Positions 32,814 to 43,931 of a stretch of 64,000 nt of DNA are shown one piece after another. Source of the stretch: Alopecurus myosuroides (lineage: Eukaryota > Streptophyta > Magnoliopsida > Poales > Poaceae). Position 1 is the stretch's first letter; every line of letters starts with the position of its first letter. The position numbers and the translations under genes were made by a program. A model generated the notes under the pieces. That model made no database searches and was not told the DNA's origin. It saw only the letters and a program-made list of their open reading frames with translations. The DNA is taken from contig CM054060.1 of NCBI GenBank assembly GCA_028641055.1, positions 310,730,949 to 310,794,948 of the forward strand, given 5' to 3'.

Positions 32814-35800
32814 ATGGCTGGAGGCAAAAGACGTGGCGCCACCATCTCCGCATCCGGGGAAGCTTCCGTGCAAACTGCGCCGCGCTCGGGCGACTGGCGC
32901 TCGCCCAACACCACCGCGAAGAGCATCAAGGAGATGCAGTGGGAGGGGCTGCTGCCGGCAGAGTCCGAGAAGCGGGTGCGCCTCGGAAAGAAGGAAGAGG
33001 TACCCAATCCGCAAGCAAACGAGCGCGTGGTCTTCGCGGACCACGTGTCTCGCGGTCTTTCCTTTCCCCTCCATCCATTTATTGTCGGGTTGCAGTATGT
33101 CTATGGCATACAGCTTCACGATCTTCCTCCGAACGCGGTGCAACACATATCGTGCTTCATCGTGTTCTGCGAATGCTTCCTTGGCATTCGCCCACATTGG
33201 ATGCTCTGGAAGGCCCTCTTCAAAGTCCGGATCTTCCGCGAGAAGTCGCGGGTAGACTGCGAGCCCGGCGAGCCGCTACGTACTGGTGGCTTTGGGATCC
33301 AAGCAAGATCGGAGACCAGCTACTTCAGCATGTACTTCATCGACTCCGCGCAGGGCTAGAGGAGAAAATGGTTCTACGTCATCGACAACAGCTCGGGTGG
33401 GATCGTAGAATTCCACCCGTTCGCTGTTTTGAAGAGACGGAAGTCCTGGTCGCACAAGTTGTCAGCCGAAGAAGCCCAGGTCGTCGCGCCGCTACTCGCA
33501 AGAGTGACAGCCCTCCGTGATCAAACTGCTGGAGTTGTACTCAACGGGCTGCACCTGGCGAGTACCTTTCTGAAGCGCAGGATCCAACCTTTGCAGCTCA
33601 GGCCTTCCACGATGTGGGAGTATCAAGGCTCTGAGGATCCTAGCCGAGTGAGTCGCGAAGAACTTTCGAACGTCGAGTTCGAAAAGAAGATCGCGGCTAT
33701 CACTAGCCTGAAGGTGGGAGAGAAATTCCGCGAGTGCACAGTCGCGGCCTTTGACGCGTCGAAGCCTCCGCCAGCCGCGGTGAGTTTATTCTTCTTCCCT
33801 TCTTTTATGTTCTTTATTTCCTTGCTTGTTCTGAATTTCAGTCGATTGAATTTTCCTTTGCATTCCTCTGTCTTCTTTCATAGAGTTTGTCCATTGCCAC
33901 CTGCTACCCTCCTGTATCTGGGGCGGAGGCCTCAGAGTTGTTGGCGAGTAACTTGGATGCCCCAGCCGACACCAGTGTCGCCGACGCTTCTTCGAGCTCC
34001 GACCAAGATTCTTCGGATGGCGCAGGAGACTCGGGTGGCGATCATTATAAACGTCGTCGGGTAGAAGGCGATGAGGCCACTTCTAAGGACAACTCCTTGG
34101 AAGAGTCGCCCGGGAAGGAGCCCATCCACGCTACTCCTCTACAAACGCGCGCCCCTTCTTCCTCATTCCCAGTTATCCAGACCGCCTGGAATGCGGATAT
34201 GCTGGATGAGGATGAAGACGATGAGTAAGTTTTTCTCCTCGTTCTTAGTCGAACGTTTTTCCTTTGCATCTGTGTTGACGCTTTGTCTTTTGTCGCAGGC
34301 TGCAAACCATTAGTCCTCGCAGGTACGCCTCTTCTCTTCCTCCCGAAATGAAGAGTAAGGCAGGAGCTGCGGATGAGGCTCCCACTGCAGGCACCGTCCA
34401 GAATTCGCCCAGCGTAGCCCCCAAGGCGGCGACTATGGAACATGAAACTCCCAGTTTAGCTGCTGGGGCTTCAGCTTCAAAGGAGGTGTCGGGTAGCTCC
34501 GCAGATCCCCTCTCCCGTGCCAAGGGCCAGGTAAATTCTGTTACTTGTCTTTAATTTATTTATCGGGTGCACGATAGTGCTCCCGATGGGAGTAGCCCCC
34601 GAGGCTGTAGCCGATCACATGTGATCGGCTACATGCTCAAAAACTGTCTTTTCCTTCTTCTTTATTTTATCGGGTGCACGGCAGTGCTCCCGATGGGAGT
34701 AGCCCCCGAGGCTGTAGTCGATTGATTGTAATCGGGTACAGGCTCCAATTCTTCTCTTCTAATTTTTCTATCTCTGAATTTCTTGCAGTCGCTCATTGAT
34801 TCCCTTGCGGCGATTGGGCGCCATGTTGTCCTCGCCGAATCTGACTGTTCGTTCCTTCGAGCGGAGCGCAGTCGACTCACTTCTGAAAACGAGCTTCTTC
34901 GAAGTAAGCTCAGCCCCCTTTCTTTTTCTGTTTGCACCTTCCCCATTAGTTCTTCTATTCTAATAGATATTGTCGTGCAGCTCAACTTGAGTTTTCGAAG
35001 ACCGAGAAGGACGATGCTTCTACTCGGGCAATAGCTCTGGAGGCTGAGCTGGCGGCTATTCGCCAAGATCTGGAATCCTCCCGCATGTCTTCGGCTGACC
35101 TCGAAGGGAAACTTGCTTCTTCCCAAGAGGCCTTGAAAAAGTTGGAGACGGCCAGCACCAAGGCGGATGCTGATCTTGTCGATTTTATCCGTCCCCTTGC
35201 CGGGCGCTTTGCGGGTGAGTTATTTTGGGTTTATAATTTGTTTTCTGCTGTCTTGATTTTTGACGCTCTTCTTCTTTGTAGGTCTTCTGGGTGTTCCTCT
35301 GGAGCTTCCAGGGGTCCAGCGGGTGGACGCGCTGACGGATTCCCTCGCCCAGCTCAGGAGGCATGCCGAAGGAATTTGCTCCTTGGTTGGCAACGCCACT
35401 CAAGTGTTGACGCAGCTGCATGGTCGCCTTCTCGTCAATGCTTCCTCTCCATCCGCGCTAGGTGACCTGCTGAAGATCTTCTCGGAGAGCAATCTCCTGG
35501 ATGCCTACGCGGTTGCTCAGTCGGAGTCTGGGGCGAAGACGGCCATCCAGTTCGCGCTAGCGCATGGAGTTAGCGGCTTGGAGGAGGCTTATTCGGATCT
35601 CCCAGTCGACCCCTCCACGGGCAAAAAGGTACGACTCTCTCGTTTTGGCGAGCCATCCGCCATCCTTGCTCGGAAGCTGTCTGAGCTGTTTGCTCGACTT
35701 AAGGGAGGGACGACTGCCGCGAGTGGGAGCACCACTGTAGCTTCTTAGGCTTGTATTTCTTTTGCTTTACCAGCTTGATTGTAATGAACCTTGGGATGTA

Positions 35801-36771
35801 TTCCCGTATTTTCACTGTCTTTAATCGAGGTGTTCTTCTGAAAATGCTTCTTGCAATTGTTTGTCTTCTCCCGATGGGAGTAGCCCCCGAGCACCTGTTG
35901 AATAGGTGGTGAATATATCTCGAGTAGGGCACCTTATTCCTTTAATCTTCTTTTTGATCTTCAGGCAGCCGAGGTGGTCGCAGAACCCTCAAGTGGACCT
36001 GCTGCCCGAGCTGATCCACTTGTTGCCGATGTTGGGGCTTTAGCGGGTCTCCGTGATCGTGTAGCCGATGGTGAGCGCAGGCTGAAAGCGTTGCGTGGGG
36101 TAGCCGATGTGGCGAAGTCCAAGCAAAAACTGGCGACTGAACGCGAGCAGTTTGTGATGGACGAGTTGGCTTCCCTTGCTAGGGAACTGCTGTGTAAGTA
36201 ATACAGCCCCCAGGTCTTCTTTGTCTTGTTTCCTTAGCTAATCACGCATATTTGTTCTTCAGTTGTTAAACCGGATGATAGGGAGGAAAAACAGTGGGTA
36301 GAAAACCACATTCTTCAAGAAGCTGGCAGCTCAAGGCCTCATGCGAATAATTTTTGGTCTGATCGTAGCCGAGGTTTTGTGTTGGCTACTTTGAAGTTCC
36401 GTGTCTCCCAGGTAAAAGTTCTCGTGAGTTCTTTTCACGAGGTCTTGATCGCGATGAACGCTGCATTCTACCCGCTGGAAAGGGGTCCTGAAGACTGGAG
36501 CTATCTCCTCGGGCTCTTCGGGCAAGAGGGAGAAATTCGTGAGTGCGTGCGCAATCAGATGACTTGCGGCGCGGTGGTGGCTCTCTCCTTTGTCCGAATA
36601 TGACATCTTGAAGTAAATTTTAACTCCGTAGCTAGGCTTCCAGATGGTCCAATCGATGATATTTCTCCGTATTACGATGTTGTTCGTCCTACAGCGGAGA
36701 AGATCATTCGACTAACCTCTGAGGAAGTAGATAGAGTGTTGGCGACTGAGAATGCTTATCGCCATGATTGA
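32814..36771 (+). pseudogene. Eight-exon opposite-strand gene of D, two nonsense codons
   Basis: Model: 32814-33779, 33884-34224, 34299-34530, 34789-34903, 34981-35214, 35282-35628, 35965-36193, 36263-36771. GT...AG introns throughout; the sum is 2,973 nt (991 codons) in frame. Breaks are TAG at 33357-33359 (codon 182) and TGA at 36601-36603 (codon 935), both likely former TGG. Exon 1 carries the PF04195-like domain (ERVVFADHVSRGL, LPPNAVQHISCFIVFCECFLGIRP). Exon 2 has a basic YKRRR motif and an acidic end. Exons 4-5 are coiled-coil. The rest is helical, with a C-terminal segment ending RLTSEEVDRVLATE. An alternative end at 35748 without the exon-6 splice cannot be excluded. Tail-to-tail with D's pol. 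Confidence 0.72.
34561..34745. repeat. Duplicated motif block in intron 3 of D's gene
   Basis: A roughly 100-bp block (TATCGGGTGCACG... GGGAGTAGCCCCCGAGGCTGTAG) occurs twice in tandem. Its GTAGCCCCCGAG core equals the complement of D's own PPT (31581-31592) and recurs at 35880-35891. Confidence 0.8.
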
Positions 36772-37050
36772 TTGTTGAATGTGGACATTCTGTGATGCTG
36801 TATAGTTTGTAAAAACTGTTGTAAGGTGTGTAACCTTGTGTGTATAAATTTTCTTGTGATGCTTAGTTGTAGGCGTAGCCCCCGTGTGTTTATGGGGTGT
36901 GTACCTGTAACTATTTAGCATGTAAGAATGAATAATCTTCGAGTAAATATGGTTGAGAAACCATGTATTTTATTGCTATGACTGAGAAGTCATGTATTCG
37001 GGCTATTGGAGTGGCTAGTATAGCCTTATTTGTTGTGAGAACATGTAAAT
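36772..37050. other. Spacer between converging genes of D
   Basis: Short gap between the ends of the plus-strand gene and pol, without coding sequence. A GTAGCCCCCG PPT-like motif is at 36875-36884. Confidence 0.6.
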
Positions 37051-40000
37051 CTAGGGATAAAATTTGCGGAGGTGTGCGGTATTCCAAGGGTTGGAATAGA
37101 TTCCTCCAGTCGATGGATTCTTCAGCCTGTAGGCTCCACCTGGGATGACTTCGTGTATGATGAAGGGTCCTTCCCATGGTGGCTCGAGCTTGTGTCCTTC
37201 TTTCTGCTTGAGTCGCAGCACTAGATCTCCAACCGCGAATGCTCTGTGGCGTATACGGCGACTATGATAGTTTCGCAGTGATTGTTGATATACTGCGGAT
37301 CTTGCGAGCGCTATATCGCGCATCTCATCGAGTGCATCCATATCTTCCGCGAGTGCCCTGTTTGAGGTTTCTTTGCTGTAAGCCACAACTCGTGGGGCGC
37401 TGAACCGAACATCCTCGGGAAGGACTGCCTCTGCCCCGTATACCATGAAAATGGCGTGTAGTTTGTGGATTGGTTTGGAGTCGTGCGGAGGCTCCATAGC
37501 ACGGAGGGTAACTCTTCGGCCCAATGTCCGGCTGCTGGGTGTAGACGATCGAGTAGACGTTTCTTGATTCCAGCTGAAACTAAGCCGTTGGATCTTTCGA
37601 CTTGTCCGTTCGTTTGCGGGTGGGCAACTGAAGCAAACTTGAAGTTGATGCCCTTTTCCTCGCAGAACTGTTGTGTTTCCTTTGCTGTGAAGTTTGTGCC
37701 ATTGTCTGTAATGATGTCATGTGGTACCCCGAATCTGCATACGATGGAGTCGAGGAACTTGACTGCGCATTGGGCACTAGCCGAAGTTACTGGCATGGCC
37801 TCGATCCATTTGGTAAATTTGTCGACTGCGACCAGCAAATGTGTATATCCACCTGGTGTGGACTTGCGTAATGGTCCTACCATGTCTAGCCCCCATTGCG
37901 CAAAGGGCCAGGCGATGGGTATCATGTGCAGTTCCGTAGCAGGTGCATGTGGTCTTGGCGCGAATCGCTGGCAAGCATCGCATCGTTCGACTAGCTCCTT
38001 TGCGTCGGTGGCTGCTGTGAGCCAATAGAATCCCGCTCGGAAGGTTTTTCCCATGATTGCTTTCCAGCTAGCGTGATGCCCGCAGTCTCCTTGGTTGATG
38101 TCCTGGAGTAACTCTTTGCCATCTTCGGGTGCGATGCAGCGCTGAAGTATACCTGAGATGCTTTGCTTGTATAATTCTCCGTTGATTACCCGAAAGGATT
38201 TGCTGCGTCTGATTATCTGTCGAGCCTCGCGAGGATCTGCCGGGAGCTGTTTGGTGGACAGGTAGTCGAGGTATTTCTGCGTCCAGACTGGCTCGACCAG
38301 AAAAACCTGTCGTGAAATGTTATGAATAAGCTCGATGATGGCGACTTGCGGGCTGACCTCTGTTTCTTGTGCTGTGGGTGTTCCTGCAGCTTTTTTTGAC
38401 TTTGACAGAGCGCTTGGTCATCCTCTCGAAATATATTCCTGGCGGTATGGGTGTGTTTGTAGAACCCATGTTTGCCAATTTATCTGCTTCTTCATTGCTG
38501 GATCTCGCAATGTGCTTCAGCTCGCATCCCTTGAAGTTTCCTTCGAGTAGGTTGTACATGTCGCGATATGCGACCATGTTTTCGGCAACTGCGTCACATT
38601 CTTTCATTGTTTGATGTACGATGAGATTGGAGTCGCCGTAGATCATTACTCGGGTGGCTCCACAGGCAACTGCCATCTTCATCCCATGCAAAAGAGATTC
38701 ATATTCTGCGTCGTTGTTTGATGCTGGATCATCGGGTGGAAAGTCCAATCGTAGGACGTATTGCAGCTTGTCTCCCCTAGACGATATGAGGACAATTCCA
38801 GCTCCTGCTCCTTCGTTTCGTTTGGACCCGTCAAAGTACATTATCCAGTTGCTCGTGTACTCAGGCGGTCCTGGCGTTTGTAGCTCTGTCCACTCGCTTA
38901 GGAATTCCACGAGTACCTGGGATTTGACTGCGTTGCGTCCTGCATAAGTGATGTCCCAAGCGCCCAACTCGATGCTCCATTTGGCTATTCTTCCGGATGC
39001 CATGGGGTTGTTCATCATTGTCCCGAGTGACGCATCATTAACCACTGTGATGGCGTGTTCCTGGAAGTAGTTCTTGAGCTTTCGGGCTGTAAGAACAACT
39101 CCATATGCGAGCTTCTGGTAATGAGGATATCATTGCTTGCATGGCGAGAGCACTTCGCTGATGTAATAGATTGGTCGCTGAACTCCGTACGCTTTGCCCT
39201 CCTCAGGTCGTTCGACTACGATTGCTGTGCTGATGACTTGGTTTGTGGCGGCTAGGTACAAGTAGAGTGGCTCCCTTTCTTGCGGTGTTGCAAGGACTCG
39301 CCTGCTTTGCAGCGATCGCTTTAAGTCCGCGAATGCTTGCTTAGCTTCTGGTGTCCACTCGAATTTGTCCGTCTTCTTCAGCAGCTTGTAGAAGGGTAAC
39401 GCTTGCTCTCCCAATCGTGCGATGAACCTGCTCAGGGTGGCTAGTCGCCCTGCGAGCTGTTGGACTCCGCGTAGATTGGTTGGCTCCTTCATTGTCAAGA
39501 TTGCTTGTATTTTCTCTGGGTTGGCTTCGATGCCTCTGGCGGATACCAGGTACCCGAGAAGTTTCCCTGCTGGAACGCCGAAGATGCATTTTGTCGGATT
39601 GAGCTTGATCCTGTATGCATTGAGGGCGTCGAATGTTTCTCTAATATCCTCGAGGAGTGTGCTCTCAACTCGAGTCTTGATGACTATGTCGTCAACGTAC
39701 ACTTGTACGTTCTTGCCAATGAGCTCGGCGAGGCATTTTTGCATGCAGCGCTGGTGTGTTGCGCCTGCGTTCTTGAGCCCGAAGGGCATTGTCGTGTAGC
39801 AGTATACACTGTGTGGTGTGATGAATGCTGTTTTTTCTTCGTCCTCCCGTTTCATCCGGATCTGATTATATCCCGAATAGGCGTCCAGGAAGGAGAGGCG
39901 TTGACAGCCTGCCGTAGAGTCCACGATCTGGTCGATTCACGGGAGGGGGAAGTTATCCTTGGGACAATGCTTGTTTAACGACGTGTAGTCGATGCATACC

Positions 40001-40284
40001 CGAAGGATGTCCGTGTTCTTTTTGGGGACCAGCACCGGGTTTGCTAACCAAGTGGATATCTTGATCTCCCTGATGAATTTTGTTGCTAGCAATCTGTTTA
40101 CTTCTTCTCCAAGCGCCTTCTGCTTGGGTTCTGAAAATCATCGAGTAGTTTGTTTGATAGGTTTAGCATCTGGAAAGACTTCGAGTGAGTGCTCGGCAAA
40201 CTCCCTGGGTATTCCTGGCATATCTGATGGCTGCCAGGCGAAAATTTCCCAGTATTCACGGAGGAGTTCGACGAGCGCGCTTTC
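37051..40284 (-). pseudogene. pol: pol of D: RT, RNase H, integrase (decayed)
   Basis: In order on the minus strand: RT (YVDD near 39691), RNase H (MYFDGSK near 38845), integrase zinc finger (GHH near 38072, CDAC near 37970) and DDE core (LDMVG, TDNGTNF, NGQVERSNG). In-frame TGA codons stand where relatives have Arg (about 40141, 39937 and 39129). Frameshifts occur in an A-run near 38390 and near 37440. The frame ends KFYP at 37051. The enzyme cannot be made whole. Immediately upstream, the TAG at 40285-40287 separates it in frame from the protease. Confidence 0.85.
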
Positions 40285-41529
40285 CTATGCTTGCAGAAGG
40301 GTGGTGGAGACCATCGCTGTCTTCGCAGAATCTGTCGGGTGCACTTGATGCTTTCGGGTGTCACTGTTAGCGCTGAACTCCAGTTCAGGCGCGTTTTTCT
40401 TCGTGAGGGGCATCACGGAGTGATCCGTGGTTTTTGCCAGCTCTTGAAGTTCTTCTTGCATCCCGAAAGATTTTGCGATCTTATTGAATTCAATGTCGCA
40501 CTTGTTGGATTTCTGAAAGTCTCCGTCGATGGTGATTACGCCATATTCTCCAGGTAATTTGAGCTTCAGGTAGGCGTAGTGCGGTACTACCATGAATCTG
40601 GCGAACGCTGTTCGACCAAGAATGGCGTGGTACTGTGAAGGCCAATCGACGACTTCGAAGTCGAGGAATTCTCTTCTGTAGTTGCTCTTAGTGCCCAGCA
40701 CATCTTCTAGGTTGATTGTTCCGAGTGGACGGATTGCCTTTCCTGGAACTATCCCGTGGAAGGATGTTTCTGATTCCTGGAGGCCGTCCAAGTTCCTGTT
40801 CATCCGACGGAGTGTATCCGCGTAGATAATGTTGATGCCACTGCCACCATCCATGAATACGCGGGCCAAGTCATAGTTGCCAATTTGTGCTTGGATAACA
40901 AGGGCGGCGTGTCCTGGTCGATAGACTCGTGGCGGGTGGTCCTTCATCGAGAATGTTATCGGCTGGTCTGCCATCTTTAAGTACTCTGTTTTTGTTGGCG
41001 GTGTCTGCACAACCATGCACAATTGCCTCGTGTTAGTGTTTTGAGCTCTGCAGGATGGACATACCTTCTGGATCATCGCGAGTTGCCCTGCTGGATTCGG
41101 GTACGCATTGGCTCCGGAGTTTTGTGCTGGTGGTGCGGGTAGCGCAGCTAATGCCATGTTTGGATTTGCTGGTGGAGGTAGGGGTTGTGGCGGCTGGAAT
41201 CCTTGGTGGCCTCCTCCTGGAAGCGGTGGGTAATTTTGGGTGGCTGCAGATCTTTTTCTGGCGAGTGCTTCTGAGATATCAATAAACTTTCGGCAATTCT
41301 TAAGAAGGTGCGTTGCCTTAGTTTTGCCCGTGCGCTTATCTGTAAATAGATGTAGCGAGCAGTATCCATCGAGGTCTTCCTCGGGTGATTTTTCTTCAGC
41401 CTTTGGTCTCCACTCGCGATTCCCACGGCGACCGGAGTCGCGGCTTCGCGTGAATTCCGCCGCTACCAACTCCTCGGTCCTCGTGATCGTAATATTTCCT
41501 CCTTTTCCTCCGGCCATGACGGTCTTCAT
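40285..41529 (-). CDS. gag end and aspartic protease of D
   Basis: The frame overlaps the end of the gag frame (41396) in another phase and carries gag C-terminal sequence, then a retropepsin domain with DGGSG (near 40840) and ILGRTAF. It ends at TAG 40285-40287 followed by GAAAGC, the same codon and context as in A and B, and RT continues in the same frame. The start shown is not a real initiation codon; in the intact ancestor gag and protease were probably one frame, broken here by a shift near 41400-41530. Confidence 0.8.
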   Translation of the reverse strand: MKTVMAGGKGGNITITRTEELVAAEFTRSRDSGRRGNREWRPKAEEKSPEEDLDGYCSLHLFTDKRTGKTKATHLLKNCRKFIDISEALARKRSAATQNYPPLPGGGHQGFQPPQPLPPPANPNMALAALPAPPAQNSGANAYPNPAGQLAMIQKVCPSCRAQNTNTRQLCMVVQTPPTKTEYLKMADQPITFSMKDHPPRVYRPGHAALVIQAQIGNYDLARVFMDGGSGINIIYADTLRRMNRNLDGLQESETSFHGIVPGKAIRPLGTINLEDVLGTKSNYRREFLDFEVVDWPSQYHAILGRTAFARFMVVPHYAYLKLKLPGEYGVITIDGDFQKSNKCDIEFNKIAKSFGMQEELQELAKTTDHSVMPLTKKNAPELEFSANSDTRKHQVHPTDSAKTAMVSTTLLQA

Positions 41530-43432
41530 CGTGCGCAGGTGATGATGCCCTTTCGTTGCGCACTGCGTCTTCTCCGTTAGCCCACTTTTCGGCTATGATC
41601 ATTAGTTCTCCAATAGTTTTGGGTGCAGCCCTGCCTAGTTCTTCTCTGAAAGCAGTTTTTCGGGCGCCTTTCGCAAAGGCCTCAATCGCCACTTCTTCCG
41701 AGATGGTTCCCGCAGTGTTCCTGAGTGTGGTCCACCGTTGGATATATTCGCGGGTAGACTCACCGCTTTTCTGCTTGCATGCTCGCAATTCTTCAATGGT
41801 GGCCGGCCTCTTGTAGGTCGACTGGAAATTTTTGCAAAAGTCGCGGTGCAAGTCATCCCATGATGCATAACAAGATCTTGGTCTTCTTTCCAGCCAGCTG
41901 TGGGCCGAGCCAACGAGATGCAAATTGAGATATTGCATAGCTGTGTTCTTGTTCCCACGTTGGCATTTTACTGCCGTGAGATAATCGCTTAACCATTGAG
42001 AAGGCTCGAGTGAGCCGTCGTACTTTGTCACCTCCGTGCTGAGCTTGAATCTCCTGGGTAGAGGTGCTTCGCGGATGCTGCGGGCGAAGCAGAGCGCACC
42101 GCAGGTTTCGTCATCCGACGAGCTAGATGAAGAGCGCCCGCGATATCGCGAAGCCCTCGCTTTATCTACTTTATTTTGTGCGATGTCCGATCGCGCGTCA
42201 TGTCCTGGCCGATCGCGGTCGGCGTCCTTCCTTGGCTCCTTGCTTCGCTTTCGCGAGCGGCTGCTGTGATGCCGCGAGCTTTTGTCTCTCGGACTGCCTT
42301 CGCTGCTGCTTCGATTGTCATCACGACGACGTGCTTCTTTTCCTCGGCCACGACGTGGCGATCTATCCCTTCTTGGCGAGGTGCTCCTATGTTTACGGGA
42401 TGCCTCCCTATCCTTCTCTTTCTCCTTCTCCTGTTCCTTCTCAAGCTGCTCTGCGGCTTTCTTTCGATCATAGGCGGCGAGCCTTGCGGCTGCCAGCCCT
42501 AATCCCTTGCGTACTTGTTTATACTGCTCCGCCCGAGGGTCACTTTCCGTCGGTTGATTCATCTGCATGTAAGTTGCTGCGGCTAGAACCGCGGCAGCGG
42601 GAGTTTGCGGATACACATTGTCGTCGTCATCGACTCGCATGAGAGAAGGAGTGATCGATCTGCTGGTTCCGGCTAGGGACTCATTGTTCCTGGATGTAGA
42701 TGCGTGCCCCTTCCTCGCGGGTCGGGTTCCGACCGAGGGTGTTATGGACAGCCCGGCTCGCCTTTGGCTCGACTCATCCGCCGCTCTTCTTCGGCGGGCC
42801 AGATCTATCCGAGCGTCTTTGATGGTCGTGGCTGCTCTCACTAGGTGATAGTGGTAGGCAACCATGTCTTCGTGTGAAGCCCCGGCTGCGGGTGGCTTGC
42901 TCGTTCGCATAGCCTCCTTCGCTCGGTTCCAAGATTCCCGTGAGACGCCGATTATGTTGCGCTCTGCCGCGCTATGTTCCGTTTCCGAGGCTTGTTCTGA
43001 TCCTGCCATGCAGACCTGAGCCAGTCGAGGCTCGTGCGTCCTAGGCGTAGATCGAAAGTTCCTTTGAATTCTTGATGGTTCGTCTGTCGAGAGGGTATGA
43101 TAGTCGTTGGCGTTGAAGCGGATGGACTCGCCGCTTTTCTCCAGATGGCGGCGCGAGTCGACAGCTCTAGATTCAGTTTCTGATTCATCCGAGAAGTGGA
43201 GGATCCCGTCCCTGTTGGTCACGAATTTCAGGCTCCCGAACGTCAAGGTGACGCTCTTCTCCAGATCCTCGAATACCGGGCGCGATTCCGGCGAGTGAGG
43301 TGTGACCACGACAGATCCGATCCGTATAGGATTGTTCGGAGCCGTAGTCGATGGTTTCCAACGGGAGTGGGTTGTCGATGAAGCCGAAGATGCCGGTGAT
43401 CCAGCGCCCGTCGTCCCCACGGTCGGCGCCAA
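41396..43432 (-). CDS. gag: gag of D
   Basis: The frame is open from the primer binding site onward. The first in-frame ATG with a plausible protein (MAGSEQASETEHS) is near 43009; whether translation starts there or upstream is unclear. The middle is a very basic Arg/Ser/Glu/Lys-rich stretch (about 42500-42130) that should bind RNA. The C-terminal part matches the retrotransposon gag domain (YDGSLEPSQWLSDYLTAV, FCKNFQSTYKRP, STREYIQRWTTLRNT, about 42030-41700). Gag forms the particle that packages element RNA. Lost frame continuity into protease suggests a non-functional polyprotein. Confidence 0.82.
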   Translation of the reverse strand: MAPTVGTTGAGSPASSASSTTHSRWKPSTTAPNNPIRIGSVVVTPHSPESRPVFEDLEKSVTLTFGSLKFVTNRDGILHFSDESETESRAVDSRRHLEKSGESIRFNANDYHTLSTDEPSRIQRNFRSTPRTHEPRLAQVCMAGSEQASETEHSAAERNIIGVSRESWNRAKEAMRTSKPPAAGASHEDMVAYHYHLVRAATTIKDARIDLARRRRAADESSQRRAGLSITPSVGTRPARKGHASTSRNNESLAGTSRSITPSLMRVDDDDNVYPQTPAAAVLAAATYMQMNQPTESDPRAEQYKQVRKGLGLAAARLAAYDRKKAAEQLEKEQEKEKEKDREASRKHRSTSPRRDRSPRRGRGKEARRRDDNRSSSEGSPRDKSSRHHSSRSRKRSKEPRKDADRDRPGHDARSDIAQNKVDKARASRYRGRSSSSSSDDETCGALCFARSIREAPLPRRFKLSTEVTKYDGSLEPSQWLSDYLTAVKCQRGNKNTAMQYLNLHLVGSAHSWLERRPRSCYASWDDLHRDFCKNFQSTYKRPATIEELRACKQKSGESTREYIQRWTTLRNTAGTISEEVAIEAFAKGARKTAFREELGRAAPKTIGELMIIAEKWANGEDAVRNERASSPAHDEDRHGRRKRRKYYDHEDRGVGSGGIHAKPRLRSPWESRVETKG
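43415..43431 (-). other. Primer binding site of D
   Basis: On the minus strand TGGCGCCGACCGTGGGG lies two bases after the 5' LTR end (GACA). It starts with TGG, complementary to a tRNA CCA end. E has TGGCGCCCACCGTGGGG at the same place. The tRNA species is not assigned. Confidence 0.8.
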
Positions 43433-43433
43433 T

Positions 43434-43926
43434 TGTCGAATCTTTGACTCTTAAAATCCCTTAGGTGACCCTATCGGGTTTCGACTAGGAGAACTCATGA
43501 GCGCTGGTGGAATCGTCGGCTAGACAGGGGGCGAGATTTACCCAGGTTCAGGGCCCTCGTAGAGGTAAAACCCTTATTCCTGCCTCTGTCATTCTGTATT
43601 AGTCGAAAAGATCGGTTACAATGGTGATGGCTCAAGTCGAGAGTATGATCTCAAACTCAAGGTTTTGGTGTTGCGGTGTTGCTTGGTCCTCTACCGGTGG
43701 CTCTCCTGGCTTTATATAGGTGGCCAGGTCTCAAACCTCACCCGGAGAGGACTCGAATTCTAACCCTAGGTCGGTTACAAGTTTCCAAACTTAACCCGCA
43801 AGTTAGTGCGGGTGGGCTTCACGTGGGCCTTCTAGAATACTCCAAGGGCTCCTCTTCTTGGGCCTTAACCTTGGGCCTGAGATGGGGTGTCCTTACCCGC
43901 AGGGTCCAGGATCCATGCCTTCGTCA
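43434..43926 (-). repeat. 5' LTR of D
   Basis: Partner of 31088-31580. On the minus strand it starts TGACGAAGG and ends TTCGACA, and contains CTATATAAAG near 43711-43720 as a promoter TATA in the gag-pol direction. Confidence 0.95.
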
Positions 43927-43931
43927 CTTAG

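Larger units (their letters stand above)
31088..43926 (-). mobile_element. Complete Ty3/gypsy element D (12.8 kb, minus)
   Basis: Two 493-bp LTRs, a perfect CTTAG target duplication (31083-31087 and 43927-43931), a primer site and a PPT define a full-length insertion. On the minus strand it reads 5' LTR, gag, protease, RT-RNaseH-integrase, then a gene on the plus strand, then PPT and 3' LTR: the same plan as A and B but a clearly different family. Gag-pol carries several frameshifts and stops, many of the CGA-to-TGA kind. About ten LTR differences by eye (near 2%) suggest a fairly recent insertion. Confidence 0.95.

Noticed and set aside
35282..35748. Ending D's opposite-strand gene at the stop 35746-35748
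   Set aside because: Possible, but the splice from 35628 to 35965 keeps frame through two further coding-like exons and restores the length and plan of the A and E genes; kept only as an alternative.
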